Shown here: positions 1 to 12,770 of the stretch, in pieces
Position numbering within the stretch: the first letter of the stretch is position 1
Layout: every line of letters starts with the position of its first letter
Assembly: GCA_039096225.1 (NCBI GenBank)
Contig: JBBPEB010000004.1
Coordinates: 467,501 to 525,000, forward strand
DNA: 57,500 nucleotides
DNA from: Blastocystis sp. Blastoise
Lineage: Eukaryota; Sar; Bigyra; Opalinata; Blastocystidae
Reading direction: 5' to 3'
Made by a program: the position numbers and the translations under genes
The notes under the pieces: model-generated
Database searches by the model: none
The model's input: only the letters and a program-made list of their open reading frames with translations
Told to the model about the DNA's origin: nothing

Positions 1-2226
1 ATTAATGGATCACTTCAAATTGATATTTCTGTTCCTGTTCGCCCTATTATCAACAAAAAAATCTGTATATACATTTTTTTATAGTGTTTATAGACTATTT
101 CATGTAATTATTGTATTCATTATTGACTATATTATTTCTAGTACCTAAAGGAATTATGAATCGACGTGAGATTATCAATGATATTTCAAAAGAAGAAGCT
201 CTTGCTGCATTACATACTTTTGTTAAAACACAAAAATGCTGGAGTCAAAAATTATTATCTCAAATGGAAGTCACTAATGTATATATATATATATATTATG
301 TATTTATAAATGTTATTATATATATATTTAATAAATGTTATTATTATATATATTTAATTATATATATTATATATTTAATAAATGTTATTATATATATATA
401 TTTAATTATATATATTATGTATTTAATAAATGTTATTATATATATATTTAATTATATATATTATGTATTTAATAAGTGTTATTATTATATATATTTAATT
501 ATAATATATTAATATTATTCTAATTTTCTAATAATACTAAACTATATTTTATATATAGGAAGAACATTATAAATCTTATGTAGTAACATGGGAGAATTAT
601 ACTGAAAGTCGAAGCTATGAATGGAAGGTTCAACCTTATGATAATCAACCTGTATATAGAATTATTTTAATATATAGAGATTAATAAGAATATTTAGAAT
701 TATAATAATCAATAAAATTATTATAATATATAGAATTATGATACTATAATATTTCTTAACAATTATTTATTTTTTCATCTTTATGTTATTGTTATTTATA
801 TTCTTATAATCATAATTATTATTCTAATTCTATATTAATTCATTTTTTCTTTTTATTTATAACAAATATTATTATTGTATATACTCTAGTTAGATGATTA
901 TAAAAAAGGTACAGTACCTGATGTTTGGTCTATTGAATTACCTACTACTCGTGATTTCTATAAGAGAGAATCACATTCAAAAATACCTCATACAGAATTT
1001 ATTATGAAATGTAAAATATGTAATGGTTTAGATTTATATAATATGTATTGATTTATATTTATATAATATGTATTGATTTATATTTATTAAATATGTATTG
1101 ATGTATATTTATTAAATATGTATTGATGTATATTTATTAAATATGTATTGATGTATATTAAATAATATGTGTGTTATATATTATTATCATATTATTATAA
1201 TTGATTATTATGACTTATGATGATAATACTATACTTGTAATCAAGTTATTCTTATCTATCTTCTCCATTAATAATACTTCTTCCTATTTCTATTCTTTCT
1301 CTATAGGTTTAGGCCGATGTATATGTCCTCATTGTCATGGGAATCCTGTACAATTATGTGATTTATGTAAAGGTTCTGGTGGCTCAATTTCTTCAGTTTG
1401 TAAAGCTTGTAATGGAGTTGGAAAATCGGTATGTACTAATTGCCAAAATGGATATATAGATTGTGAACAATGTCATAATAAACAATATATGAAATATTAT
1501 CTTGAAGTATATATATTATTTTATTTTATTATATAATATTATTTATTTTGTTTTTTTTTAATTAATTATTTTATTTTAGTTATTTATTTATAGTGTTTTT
1601 TTTTTATTTATTATTATTTTTTATATTTTTTTATATATTATATTTATTTTTTTTTATATTATATATATATTTTTTATATTATTTTATATATTAATCTATT
1701 ATACATAATATATATAACTTCATTCAAAGAAGGATTGTTCTGAGGATGTTCGTGTTATAGATCAAAGTGGCATGCCTTATGAATATGTCAAGTTTATTCG
1801 CGGAGATCTTGATTTCCAAGAAACTAGTTCACGTCTTTGCAATCCTGCTGTTTTTGATGATAATTATTTGAATTTTGCATGTAATGAAATATACCAAACA
1901 AGTGTTCAAGTATTTATAATCATAAATCATAATAATAAATCATAATAAATCATAATAATATAATCATAATAATATAATCATAAATCATAATAATCATAAT
2001 AATATAATCATAAATCATAATAATCATAATAATATATATATAGAAATTAGAAGATAGTTATGATTCTGTATTAAGTCAACGATTCTCTTTATATTCAATG
2101 TCTGTAACTAAATTGGTATGTGTCTATAATAATGCTGCATTTAATGTATGGGTATTTGGTAAAGATAAGAAAGTATATGTACCAGATTATCCTGTTCAAA
2201 GTTGTGGATGTTGTGGCATATTCTAA
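1..2226 (+). CDS. SSUH2: SSUH2-like zinc-knuckle protein (5' end outside window)
   Basis: Exons read as <1-64, 142-278, 559-651, 890-1025, 1307-1506, 1730-1909 and 2044-2226 with matching phases. The protein has an N-terminal region with WENYTESRSYEWK, then a DnaJ-like run of Cys pairs (CKICNG, CICPHCHG, CDLCKGSG, CKACNGVG, CTNCQNG, CEQCHN). It ends in VYVPDYPVQSCGCCGIF, matching the VYAVDYPE..CCGCTIV end of animal SSUH2. The family is related to C. elegans ssu-2 and its biochemical role is poorly known; the CxxCxGxG module suggests zinc or chaperone-like protein binding. The 1026 donor is atypical (GTTTAG) because GGTTTAG is repeated at both ends of that intron, so the cut site is inferred from the protein. 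The first exon(s) lie outside the window. Sure of the family, not of function. Confidence 0.85.
285..515. repeat. intronic minisatellite, about 43-bp unit
   Basis: Within intron 2 of the SSUH2-like gene a unit containing TTAATAAATGTTATTATATAT followed by a TTTAATTATA stretch is repeated about five times. It is a private array of that intron and its long in-frame readings are not protein. Confidence 0.7.
1037..1160. repeat. intronic tandem repeat, about 25-bp unit
   Basis: About five copies of a unit of the form ATATGTATTGATGTATATTTA in intron 4 of the SSUH2-like gene. The unit differs from every other array in the window, so it looks locally generated. Confidence 0.7.
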
Positions 2227-2994
2227 GTATTATATATATAATTTAATTTATATATATATATACATGAGTTCAGTTTTTTCATTTATTTTATTTTTATTTC
2301 AAATATTATATTTGTTTGATTTAATCATTCATTTGTTTTTCTTTTTAAATTATCTATTGATTTTTTTAATTACATATTATTTATTTGGTCTCAGTATGAT
2401 TATTCATACATGTCAATTGAAAACAGTTTATGTTATTATAGTATAGTTAATTATGATAATCAAAGTATTACTTTTATAGAGAAGATGATAATAATAGATA
2501 TAATTAACAATGATGTATCTTTCATAGTATGTTTGTTCTCATTATATATATATATAAAACGAATGAATGATTCATAAATAAAAAGGAAGCACTTTTTTTC
2601 ATAATGAGACGTTCTATAATTGATCTTTTTTTAACATGAAAAATACTCTTTTATATCCTATGAAAATAAATAACAATTTGCTATATAAACCCCTTATAGA
2701 AATAATAAAAGATTTATAACATTATTATCCGTATAAGAATGGCATTAATACTTTTTGTGAATAGAATATTTTGTTGAGATGTCTTTAAATAATCATGGTA
2801 ATAAAAGAATAATGACTCTTAAATTCACAAAATAATATAAAAATAATTTTCATGGGAGAAAAAAGAAATGACTTTGTCTTTTCAAAAGAAACATGTAAAA
2901 AAATAACAAAACAAATAATATATATTTTTAATATTCAAGACTCCTACTATCTTGATTTCTTTAAAAACTTCATTTATAATATAACTGAGAGAAT
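2227..2994. other. intergenic, no gene seen
   Basis: Spacer between two genes on the same strand. Apart from poly-T and TA tracts I see no conserved reading frame, RNA gene or repeat array. The right part should hold the RPC5 promoter. Confidence 0.6.
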
Positions 2995-3363
2995 ATGGAG
3001 ATAGGTATATGAATACTCATATAAATAAATGATCCTCATAAATAATACTAGTTAATGATGACCCTGTAATTAAGGAATGTGATGTTTATCTCAGTCAAGA
3101 TTTATGCGATGGATTATATGTGTTGCATTATCCATTAAGACCTTTAAGTAGACCGTTGGCTGTCCCTGATAGAGTTAGATATCGACCAAAGAATGAAATG
3201 ATTGAGCTATCCTATGATTTACCACATGATGAACATTATGACTTAGCTACACCAGAACAACAACGTGTTCAGGAAATGAAGTTGATATCTTCTCGTCATC
3301 CTGCAAAAGCCAATTATGCTGTAGGAATTATGAAAAACAATGCTCTTCATCTTACGCCTGTAT

Positions 3364-3394
<31 letters not shown>

Positions 3395-3438
3395 TTATTA
3401 TTTTAATATTTTTTTTATAAGATTAGACGTTTATATAC

Positions 3439-3517
<79 letters not shown>

Positions 3518-4400
3518 TATATAAAGGTTCGTAGTACATTATATATGAGACCTGATATTAGTTATATGAATGTGAATGATAGTGATGAAGAGAATAATGA
3601 GGATAATGATGAAGAAGAAGAAGAACCAGAAGAAGAACAAGAAGATATTGTAGATGCTAAATGTATATATATATATATATATATATTTATTTATCTATCT
3701 ATTTATTTATTTATCTATTTATTTATGTATTTATTTTAACAATAAGATGAATCATAATAATTAATATAATTATAACAATAATAAACATTAAAATACTACT
3801 CATACAATATCGTATATAATTACAATAACATATATATATAGTAATAGGAAAAAGATCATTTCGTAAACCTAAAGTGACAGAGGAAGAGAAGAAGAAAGTT
3901 CCTACTGAAATTAAAGTTGAATTCACAAAGAAAACAAACGATACTATTATGAGAGGACCAAGAAATTATGTAGAATTTCAAGCTATTGTCAATGATGAAC
4001 CTTGGATTGTATATTTATATTATTATTATTATTATCTTTTTTTATTAATAAAAAAATCATTATTTATTATTCATTTTATTTCATAAATTTCTTTATAATT
4101 ATATTATTAAATATCTTTAATACTATATAGCCTGTAAAAGTTCATTCAAATCAAGATCCAGAAAGTCAAACTACTTTTAATCGTCTTGTTTGTAAATCGG
4201 AAAATGAAGTAAAAACAGTAAATCCCCCATCAAAATATATCAAGACATTAAGAACAGCAGCAGATATTATTTATCCTGATTCAGCTGTAGATCCTGAGTG
4301 GAAATCATTAGCATCTCCTAATTATCCTGGAAGAGTTGATCAGAAATATTGGAAAGAATTAAGAAATCTTCGAGAACAAGTTAAAAAAGAAAACTTATAA
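2995..4400 (+). CDS. POLR3E: RNA polymerase III subunit RPC5 / Rpc37
   Basis: Exons 2995-3004, 3052-3359, 3527-3662, 3842-4008 and 4131-4400 join in frame to 296 residues, close to yeast Rpc37 rather than the long animal RPC5. Recognised from the N-terminus MEIVNDDPVIKECDVYLS, then HYPLRPLSRPL and ALHLTP, which align with the human DDPVVKEIDVYL, QYPVRPAS and ELHLTPL segments. RPC5/Rpc37 dimerises with RPC4/Rpc53 through this N-terminal half and acts in Pol III initiation, termination and reinitiation in the nucleus. A Glu/Asp-rich stretch near residue 140 is an insert typical of disordered loops. The first coding exon is only 10 nt; without it the conserved VNDDPV segment has no start codon. 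Confidence 0.88.
3440..3515. repeat. (AAT)n microsatellite in RPC5 intron 2
   Basis: Uninterrupted trinucleotide run of about 25 units just upstream of the 3' splice site at 3526. Confidence 0.95.
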
Positions 4401-4718
4401 CACTCATTTTTCACCTATTTTTTTTAAATTGTATTTTTATATGTTTGTTTCTATTTGTTCAAGTTTGTTGAGTCATAGAAAGTCTTTTATATATATAATT
4501 CAACTGAAAAAGCATGTTCTGTGATATACATATGTCTAATCCAAATTGACAATCCCAATAAAGCAGTGGTAAACTAGTATTTGTATTTATACCAAAAACA
4601 TATAGTCTTAAAATGAATTTTATTATATTTTTAACATTTAGTCTTGGCTTATTTATGGCAAAATAATAAAAGGAAAATAAATGGACAACAATTTATTTAT
4701 TCTATAAAGAGTGTAAAA
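4401..4718. other. intergenic, promoter of the Hsp70-like gene
   Basis: Spacer with no recognisable gene. An upstream in-frame ATG at 4644 would add about 25 residues to the Hsp70-like protein, but the ATG at 4719 directly precedes the conserved GIDFGT strand and is preferred. Confidence 0.5.
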
Positions 4719-5656
4719 ATGACTGATTATGCTGTCCTTGGTATTGATTTTGGTACAAGAAATTGTAGAGCTTGTGTAATTCATGATAATATGGATAATA
4801 TTATCTATGATGATCATGGAAATCGATTGTAATTGCTTAAATATTTTTATTAACTAATTGGTTATTATTAGCATGCCATCTTGTATTTTCTACAATGGAA
4901 ACGAAATTGTTGTAGGCGCAGGAGCCGTTAGTCAATCAAAAACATCACTCTCAAATACCATCTTTCATCCAAAACATTATTTAGATCATAGACCCTGTCT
5001 CAACGATCAAAATGAGAAAGTTAAAGTTGTACGTTTATTATCTAATTATCAAATTTATTCATTTTGTTTTTATTATTCAATTCATTTTAGAATACAAATG
5101 ATGAGTGCATTGAATTTACTGTTGATGGAGAAGAAGGAGAACATAAAGTTAAAATTGAAGAAGCCATTTCTGAGCTTTTTAAGTCTATATTTCAATATGC
5201 TTCTCAATCTACACATTATGATATTATTAAAACTGCTATTACTGGTATTTTTTATTTATTCATATTTATTATACTATTTTATATTTATTTATTTGTATAT
5301 ACTATTTTGTTATTCATATATATAACAAGACAATTAAAATTCTATTTTTTATGTATAGTCTCAGATGATCTTCCTGAAAGTGTTTATAAGTATATTCTGA
5401 AAGCTGCTGAAATAGCAAGTATATATTTCATGTTTTATATATATATATATTATTCATATTATTTTTATGATATAAAAATGTGAATATTTTTCTATATAGT
5501 ATTATTATTTTATATATTATTCTCTTCTAAATATATTATTGTTAATGATATATATATGTTTATATAGATCTTCCTAATCCTTGCATAGTAAAAGATTCTA
5601 TTGCAACTCTTCTTTCACATAATATGGATGAAAAAACAAACTCAGGTATATATATG

Positions 5657-5692
<36 letters not shown>

Positions 5693-7211
5693 ATAATATA
5701 TATGTTATAATATATATATATATATATATATATAGGAAAGGTAGTTCTTTTAGACCTTGGTGCCTCTACACCTTTTCTCTCTTTATATACAGTTAAAGTA
5801 TATATATATATATAACTATGATAATAATAAGTTTTAAAAGGTTACTATTATTATTTATAAAATAAATAGTATACTAGTATTTCATATTATAATATTTATT
5901 ATATATAGAGAGGTCTATTTCATTTAGAACACAATAAACGCGGGGATTCACCTGTTGGAGACTTGATAGATAATCTTCTTTATCCTTATATATTAAGTAT
6001 ATAATTATATACATTATTATTTTTATATTAAAATTAATTATATATATATATTATATTATATTAATATTTTTTCTTTATTTTACACTTTATCTATATATCT
6101 ATATATATATATATATAGATGAGGCTTGTAGAAAGGTAGGAAGAGGATTAGGTAGTAATGTGAAAGGAATTAATAAACTGAAACAAGCTATTTCTTTATG
6201 TAAAGAAAAACTTAGTACTACTAATGCTGCTGATGTATATATATATAATTATATATGATTCTATATGATTATATATATGATTCTATATGATTCTATATCT
6301 AATTATATATATAGATTGTAATAGATGGATTATATGATGGTATGGACTTTCATTTCAATTTAAACCGCGGGAGAATGGACACTATTACAAGAGATGTTTG
6401 TAATAAATTGACTACTTTTATTACCTCATCGTTAGCATCTATGAGCGTGTCTCCTGCAGATATAACTACTGTTATTGTCTCTGGAGCTAGTGCACTTATT
6501 CCTATGATTCAATCCACAATAACTACCGTATTCCCACGGGAATGTGTTCAATTCTCATCGAATCCTGATGAAGATAATGCTACTGGTGCTGCAAAATATG
6601 CCAATCAAATGGAGATGAACAAAAATATAACAAATTCTGATGTATACTATAATAAGAAAGATATATATATATATCTTCCTGATTCTCTGAAAGTTGCTAT
6701 TCCCACGGGAATACCTCTTCCTACTCATGTTACACTTGTATATATTTATATCTTTTTATTTTATCATTTCTATATATATTTATTATTAATATATTAAATC
6801 ATTTTTATATAAATTTATTATTATTATATAAAGGATCAAACAATTGATAAAGATATAGATATATATCCTATCCAAATTCTTATACCTAAAGTTGATTCTA
6901 CCTATATTCGTGTTTTTAAGTAAATATATTACATAGTACATAATTTATTAAATAATAATAATTATTTCTTTTAAAACTGAATTAAAAGATATTAAAGAAG
7001 GAACTATTGTTGAAGTCACTATTGGAGCCAATGTCTTTGAAGGTATCAAAGTCAAAATTGTCACTATGAATAAAGGTAATTATTAATTATCTATTTTTCA
7101 TATTCTTATTTGATTCCTATTCATTTATATCATATATATATAGAAGAAAAAGTTCTTTATAAAGAAGATCACTCTATTCCTATTGATACTCAACACATGA
7201 AACAAAACTAA
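4719..7211 (+). CDS. atypical Hsp70, HSPA14/Ssz1-like
   Basis: Twelve exons (4719-4828, 4872-5028, 5091-5244, 5359-5418, 5568-5645, 5736-5797, 5909-5996, 6119-6234, 6315-6737, 6834-6919, 6978-7075, 7144-7211) give 499 residues, the length of HSPA14 (509) and Ssz1 (538), not of canonical Hsp70 (about 640). The actin-like ATPase fold starts with GIDFGTRNC. The second phosphate loop is DLGASTPF instead of DLGGGTFD, and the VSGASALIPMIQ segment replaces VGGSTRIP, so strong ATPase activity is doubtful. A short beta-sandwich (IPTGIPLP, then NELKDI) remains and the helical lid is absent. HSPA14 and Ssz1 are ribosome-associated partners of zuotin-type J proteins; that role here is inferred from architecture. 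The exon 10/11 junction has GT-AC ends (see findings). Confidence 0.72.
5647..5734. repeat. (TA)n microsatellite filling Hsp70-like intron 5
   Basis: Almost the whole intron is TA dinucleotide with a few TTATAA interruptions. Confidence 0.9.
6530..6543. repeat. GC-rich palindromic 14-mer, copy 1 (exonic)
   Basis: ATTCCCACGGGAAT inside Hsp70-like exon 9, read there as (V)FPRE with the motif's A at codon position 3. Confidence 0.9.
6699..6712. repeat. GC-rich palindromic 14-mer, copy 2 (exonic)
   Basis: Second ATTCCCACGGGAAT in the same exon, here read as IPTG(I) with the motif's A at codon position 1, a different frame from copy 1. Confidence 0.9.
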
Positions 7212-7554
7212 TTTACGATTCATATTAATATATTTTTGTTTTTTTTAATTATTTGTTTTCCAATCAAATTATTTTTTCTTTTGTTTGTTTAATGTAAAGT
7301 GTATAGTTCATTTTTTTCACATTTATCTTCTTTTGGTTTGTGATTTTCTTTTCATATTTCTTTGTTAGTACAACTATGACTTGCTCATAGTTTTAGATTT
7401 ATAAAATGAGTATTTTAAGAATAAAATAACTCTATACAACAAAAATAACAAAGTTGATTTCTTTTTCTCAATTATTAATATCAATAAAGCGAATTCTTGA
7501 TTATTTTTTGTGGAAATTTTCAAAATATTTTTTTTTACTTAAAATTCATTTAAA
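7212..7554. other. intergenic, promoter of RBFA
   Basis: Spacer with T-rich and A-rich tracts; no gene, RNA or array recognised. Confidence 0.5.
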
Positions 7555-10500
7555 ATGAGCTTATTATTGAAATTATACAGACCTGCTGCTCTTACTTTGA
7601 CAAGAGGTATTATTGCAACAAACTCGATTCGTACTTTTGCTTATAAGCCAAGAAAAAATGTTCAACAGAAGATAGTTCCAAAGAAAGAAGAAGATGATAC
7701 AGTAGATGATTCAGAAGTCATTTATTGGAAACCTGATATGAAGCCTGAAGATATTTTTGATGAGGAAGAAATGAAAGACTTCAAGGAGTCAGAAAAAGAG
7801 TATTTAGAGAGCTTGAATAAAGTTTCAGTTAAAGATCAGAATGAGGATACGAATAATTTCTTGAAATCTGAGAATATTAATCCAGAAGAGTTAGTAGGTT
7901 ATAATACTATAGTAAATAAGAATGCTGATCCAGCTACAGAGAGTCCATCCTTTATAAATGATATGGTGAATGAGTTTGATGATTTACTTGATCAGGATCC
8001 AGAAGCTAAAAAACAATTTGAAGAATGGAAGAAGAATGTAGATAATGTTATGGAAAGAGAGGCTACTACTGGAAAAGAAGCTTCTGAAGAAGAATTAGAT
8101 ACTGTTTGTAAAATTCCAGATATTATTATGGAAAAGATTATAAAGAAATATGAAAAAGAATTAAAAACAATTGGATTTCAACTTGATGTTGAAGTATTTA
8201 TTATTATTATATTTATATTTATTTATAGTTTTATTTATAGTTATTTATAGTTTTATTTAAAGTTATTTATAATTTTATTTATAGTTGTTTATTATTATTC
8301 TGTTTATATTTATTTATTATTATTCTATTTATATTTATTTATTATTATTCTGTTTATAGTTATTTATTATTATTATACTATTTATATTTATTTATGATAA
8401 TCATAATTTATATAGGAAAATGAAATATCAGATGATTCTGAAAAGAAAGAAAATATGACTCAAGTTGAAAAGAGTATATATATAATTATTCTATTTATAT
8501 TAATTATTAAAATTATTATTTACTTATTATTCTATTTATATTAATTATTAAAATTATTATTATACTTATTATTCTATTTATATTAATCATATAATTATTA
8601 TTATACTTATTATTCTATTTATATTAATTATTAAAATTATTATTATACTTATTATTCTATTTATATTAATTATTAAAATTATTATTATACTTATTATTCT
8701 ATTTATATTAATCATAAAATCACTATAGTGTTTCGTAATAATGAACCGATTCAAGAACAGGAAATAACAACAGAACCAAAGGCAAAAATTGGAAGAAGAA
8801 GACCAACGGTACATAATGAATAGATATAATCTTGTTTTATATGAGTTTTATTAGTTGTATATTATGTATTTATTTGTTTTGTTTATGTCCTGTTTGTGAA
8901 CGATATCTTAATTATCAACAAACAACATTTCTATAAAACATATAATATATATATATATTACATATATATTTGCTTTTCTTTTAAACTTCTTATTTCCGTT
9001 TTTTTTTAATAACTCCTGTTTCTATTATTCTTTTTTATCTATAGATATCGTCAGATATAAAGAATATCATTGAAAAACAAAATGAATTACCTTTGAATGA
9101 TTCTACAATAAATAATCATAAACAGTGCTCTATTCAGAACTCGATTATAATGAAATCGAGTAAAGATAATAATACAATTGAACATACTCTAGATTCTTCT
9201 TCTCCTTATTGTGATCATAATACTATAAATACAGTTAAAAATGATAAATATATATATAGAGGAAGAGGAAAAGGTATAATTATCCAAAATCATGAGAATC
9301 CTTCTGTTCCTACTGTGAATCCTAAGAATAATTATGAAAATAAAGAAGAAAAAATGTATATAGATGAGAATCAATTAGAAATAGAAATGTCTAACGCCTT
9401 AAAAGAAATGAAAGAAAATAAAAAGAATAAAGATACATATATACCTACATTAGATGTATATATATTTATAATAATAATTATATATTTATTTATATATTTG
9501 TTTTAAATTCATTTTATTTGAAAAATAAGTATAGTTTATGAATAATTTCTCATATATATATATATTATCATGAATATGAATCTATATATTATTCTATAGA
9601 CAATGCCAAAGGAAGCCATTGATGTCATTCACAACAGTAAATTATCTGAATATAATTATTTAATAGGAACAAAACCGTCTCTGGGTATGCTTATCTTATT
9701 TATATTTATTTTATTTTATTTTTATATATATTTATATAGATATTTTATTTATATTATAGATATATATTATTTAATATATATATATTATATATATATTAAT
9801 TATTATATATATAATATTTATATTATATCATATTATTTATATTATATCATAGTATTTATATATTATTTATATATTATTTATATATTATTTATATATTATA
9901 TTATATATGTATAACTCTAGAGTATTCTTTAAAGTCATATTCTCCTGCTTCTGAGAAACCAAATAAACAGAAAATAGCTACTAGAAGACAACAACAAGTA
10001 TGTATAGACATATTACTTTATAATAATATATATAATAAATAATATTACTATTATTTATAAACTAGTATTTATATTAATATTCATTATATAGTTATCACAG
10101 CAAGTTCATTCTTTACTAGATATATGTTTAGGTCAGAATAGTATTCCACATCCGACCCTCCAATCCCTCAAGCAGGGAATACTAATAAAAGATGTTATTG
10201 TTAGTGCTGATTCTAGAGATATTACTGTCTTATGGGACATGCCTCCTTCTATGGCTTGTAGTATATTTATACTTATATAATGATTTTTATTATTTTTGGA
10301 ATATATTATTTTTAATAGTAATAATACTATTATTTTATATATATATATTAGGTACACCATGGTTTTCAGATCCAACATCCGCGCCAAGTCTTACCGCCAA
10401 AAGAGGGAAACATTATCAAAATGTATAATATATATATATATATCATTTTAATATACTAGTATTTATATTATATATATATTTGTCTTCCTAGAAACCTATG

Positions 10501-10850
10501 TCTACCAATTCTCTTATAACAGCAGAAGATGTATCTAAAGCTCTTATTGAATCCAAAGGAAAAATCCGTTATTTCCTTGGGAAAAATCTCAATTTAAGAG
10601 TATGTATATATATTTATTTTTAATTCAAAATAGACTATTATTATGAATGGTTTATAAAAATTATTATTTTATATATTATTTTATATATTATTTGATATAT
10701 TATTTGATATAATATTCTATATTATAGAGAGTTCCAGATATTCATTTCCGAATAGAAAAACGTAATAAATCAGATACACCAATTATGGATATATTAAAAG
10801 AAGACGAACAAAGACAAAAGGATCTTGAAACCATATTAAAACGTAATTGA
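7555..10850 (+). CDS. RBFA: mitochondrial ribosome-binding factor A, long N-terminal extension
   Basis: Ten exons (7555-8193, 8416-8473, 8729-8808, 9045-9455, 9600-9684, 9921-9997, 10092-10257, 10352-10422, 10492-10599, 10728-10850) give 605 residues. Residues 1-35 (MSLLLKLYRPAALTLTRG and on) are Arg/Ser/Leu-rich with no acids, a classic mitochondrial presequence. The C-terminal third is RbfA: HPTLQ, ILIKDVIVSADSRDITVLW, then KALIESKGKIRYFLGKNLNL and RVPDIHFRIEK. RbfA matures the small ribosomal subunit. The middle is acidic and low in complexity. Exon 3 could instead read through to a TAG at 8821-8823, giving a separate acidic protein; I prefer splicing at 8808 because the downstream RbfA part has no suitable ATG or leader of its own. 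RbfA domain certain; gene fusion of the two halves likely. Confidence 0.78.
8485..8720. repeat. 42-bp minisatellite in RBFA intron 2
   Basis: About five copies of a unit containing TTATTCTATTTATATTAATT followed by ATTAAAATTATTATTATAC. Copies are near-identical, which points to recent local amplification inside the intron. Confidence 0.8.
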
Positions 10851-10977
10851 GAAATATGATTACAAAATAATATTTATACATATATTGTAAAAAGGGGATA
10901 CTTTATTTAATAAATAATTAGTAGTTTTAATTAGTAATTCTTTATTTATAATAATATTAACACTACAATAGTAACGT

Positions 10978-11118
10978 ATGAAACAAATTGTACAACAACT
11001 CAATACTAATTCATTAGATATAACTAGCAAACAAAAAGAAAAAAGATTTAAAAAAAGAGAGAATAAAAAAGATAAGAAACGTGAGAATAACACAAAAGAA
11101 TGCAAATTAACAATATAG
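10978..11118 (+). CDS. possible 46-residue Lys/Arg-rich ORF
   Basis: A short frame starting MKQIVQQLNTNSLDITSKQK and continuing very basic (KEKRFKKRENKKDKKRE). It sits between the convergent RBFA and PP1-inhibitor genes. An in-frame stop lies just before the ATG, and it cannot be joined to RBFA in frame from any AG I can see. It may be a tiny protein or chance coding in the shared 3' region. I do not recognise it. Confidence 0.2.
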   Translation: MKQIVQQLNTNSLDITSKQKEKRFKKRENKKDKKRENNTKECKLTI

Positions 11119-11155
11119 ATTGTTTCAATAAATTTATAGTATAAAATAAGAATAA

Positions 11156-11395
11156 TTACTTAGGTTCTTCATCACTACTATCAACATAATCACTTGTATC
11201 ACTTTCACTTGACGATTCTCCAAAATCATGAGATTTATGAAAAATACAGCATTTTTTTGATGATTTCTTATGCATATTCTCATTATTCACAACATCTTTA
11301 TTCCAAGTAACATGCTTTCGTTTATGGAGTATAACCGTTTTAATGTTCTGTTTCTTGTTCGATGTAGTCACCACTTTAGAACTTTGCTTTTCCAT
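11156..11395 (-). CDS. PPP1R11: protein phosphatase 1 inhibitor-3 (PPP1R11/Ypi1)
   Basis: Single exon of 79 residues from the ATG at 11395; the frame is open a little further upstream but without another ATG. The family signature is clear: the PP1-docking segment [15 protein letters not shown] corresponds to KVEWTxDTVDNENL, followed by [12 protein letters not shown] (cf. RRSSKCCCIYEK) and FGESSSESD (cf. FGESSTESD). Members bind and restrain nuclear PP1 through the RVxF-like HVTW and the Cys/His-adjacent segment. The CGHTHC motif found at the animal C-terminus is missing; the protein ends in an acidic SSDEEPK tail. It is divergent with the methyltransferase gene 262 bp away, so the two may share a promoter. 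Confidence 0.92.
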   Translation of the reverse strand: MEKQSSKVVTTSNKKQNIKTVILHKRKHVTWNKDVVNNENMHKKSSKKCCIFHKSHDFGESSSESDTSDYVDSSDEEPK

Positions 11396-11657
11396 ATTTG
11401 ATTTTGGTCTTATAAGATCTTTATTTCGATATAAGGATTTCAAAGTATGTTTTTAATCCTTTTTGTAAGTCTTTAATAAAAAAGAATTAAAAAATTGAGA
11501 AAATCGAATTCCCACGTTATTAATTCTGTTCTTTAAGGAAAAATACGCTGTTCTGTTTTCAATAACCGTAGGAAAAGGGATTGTGACTCCAGTCGATTTA
11601 TTTTGAGTAATACTTAATAAATCAGTTAATCAGTTATTGATTGTTAATATCAGAAAT

Positions 11658-12676
11658 ATGAGTGATACTATAAAACCTATTGTTGATGATATTCAAGAAC
11701 CTCCTCCAGGAACAACTGAAAGTTGTGGTACATCATGTTGGAAATGCAATGGAACAGGAAATCTAACGATAAAGAAACAAAAGAGAGTTTGTAATGTCTG
11801 TAATGGAAATAAGATTATTATATCTGAAGTTAGAAGGAAACTTTATCATCAACCTGGGAAAATTATGGAAGAACGAAGATGGCCTAAAGATTATATTATT
11901 CCTGGTCCTACTTGTTGTGGTTTCCAAGAGAATCCCGAATTACAACCAAAAGAAGGTGAAGTATGATTTAATACTCTATATATATATATATAATAATAAT
12001 ATAATGCTTTTTATATCTTATTTAAGAATTTCTATATATATGTGATTTGTTATATATAATACATTATTTATATATTCAATATATAAATATATATAATATA
12101 TTTAATATAATTGAATATATAAATATATTATATATATTTATATATTCAATTATATATAGTCTTTATGTAGTTTAGCAGGTTATTGGAAAATATTTCAACG
12201 TCAAGGGGGTCATCGATTTAGTACTGATGATATTGTTACAGCATGGTGTGCGTCACAATATATATTATCATCAGGATTGGATAAAATAGATGGTATTCCT
12301 TATTTAGATATAGGATGTGGATTAGGAAGTGTATTATTATTTATTTCATGGAAATTCAGCAGTTTTCAGTCAGTTGGAATTGAAGCTCAGAAAATTAGCT
12401 ATTCGTTAGCTAAACGATCTATTTTATATAATATAGGAAATAGTGATCGAATTAAAGTATATTATATAATGTTTTTATTGGTTTCATTTATGTATTATAC
12501 TTATTATCCTCTTCTTCTTATATTATTATTATTATTATATTATATTTATTATTCTATATATAGGTATACAATGGTGATTTACGTGATTTTAATATACTTT
12601 CTAATGATAAAAAGTTCAAAATAATCACGGGAACGCCACCTTATTTTAAGAATGGAGAAGCTGCTCTTCCTTCTAA

Positions 12677-12770
<94 letters not shown>

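Noticed and set aside
752-889. TTTCTTAAC in SSUH2 intron 3 as a U12 branch site.
   Set aside because: It lies over 100 bases from the 3' end and the intron has ordinary GTATATAG...CTAG ends, so it is a chance match.
8485-8720. CRISPR-like regularly spaced repeat.
   Set aside because: Units are contiguous with no variable spacers and sit in a spliceosomal intron; it is a minisatellite.
10860-11105. Minus-strand 81-codon frame between RBFA and the PP1 inhibitor.
   Set aside because: Hydrophobic Leu/Ser/Phe composition is the antisense of Lys/Arg-rich sequence and no start context or domain is visible.
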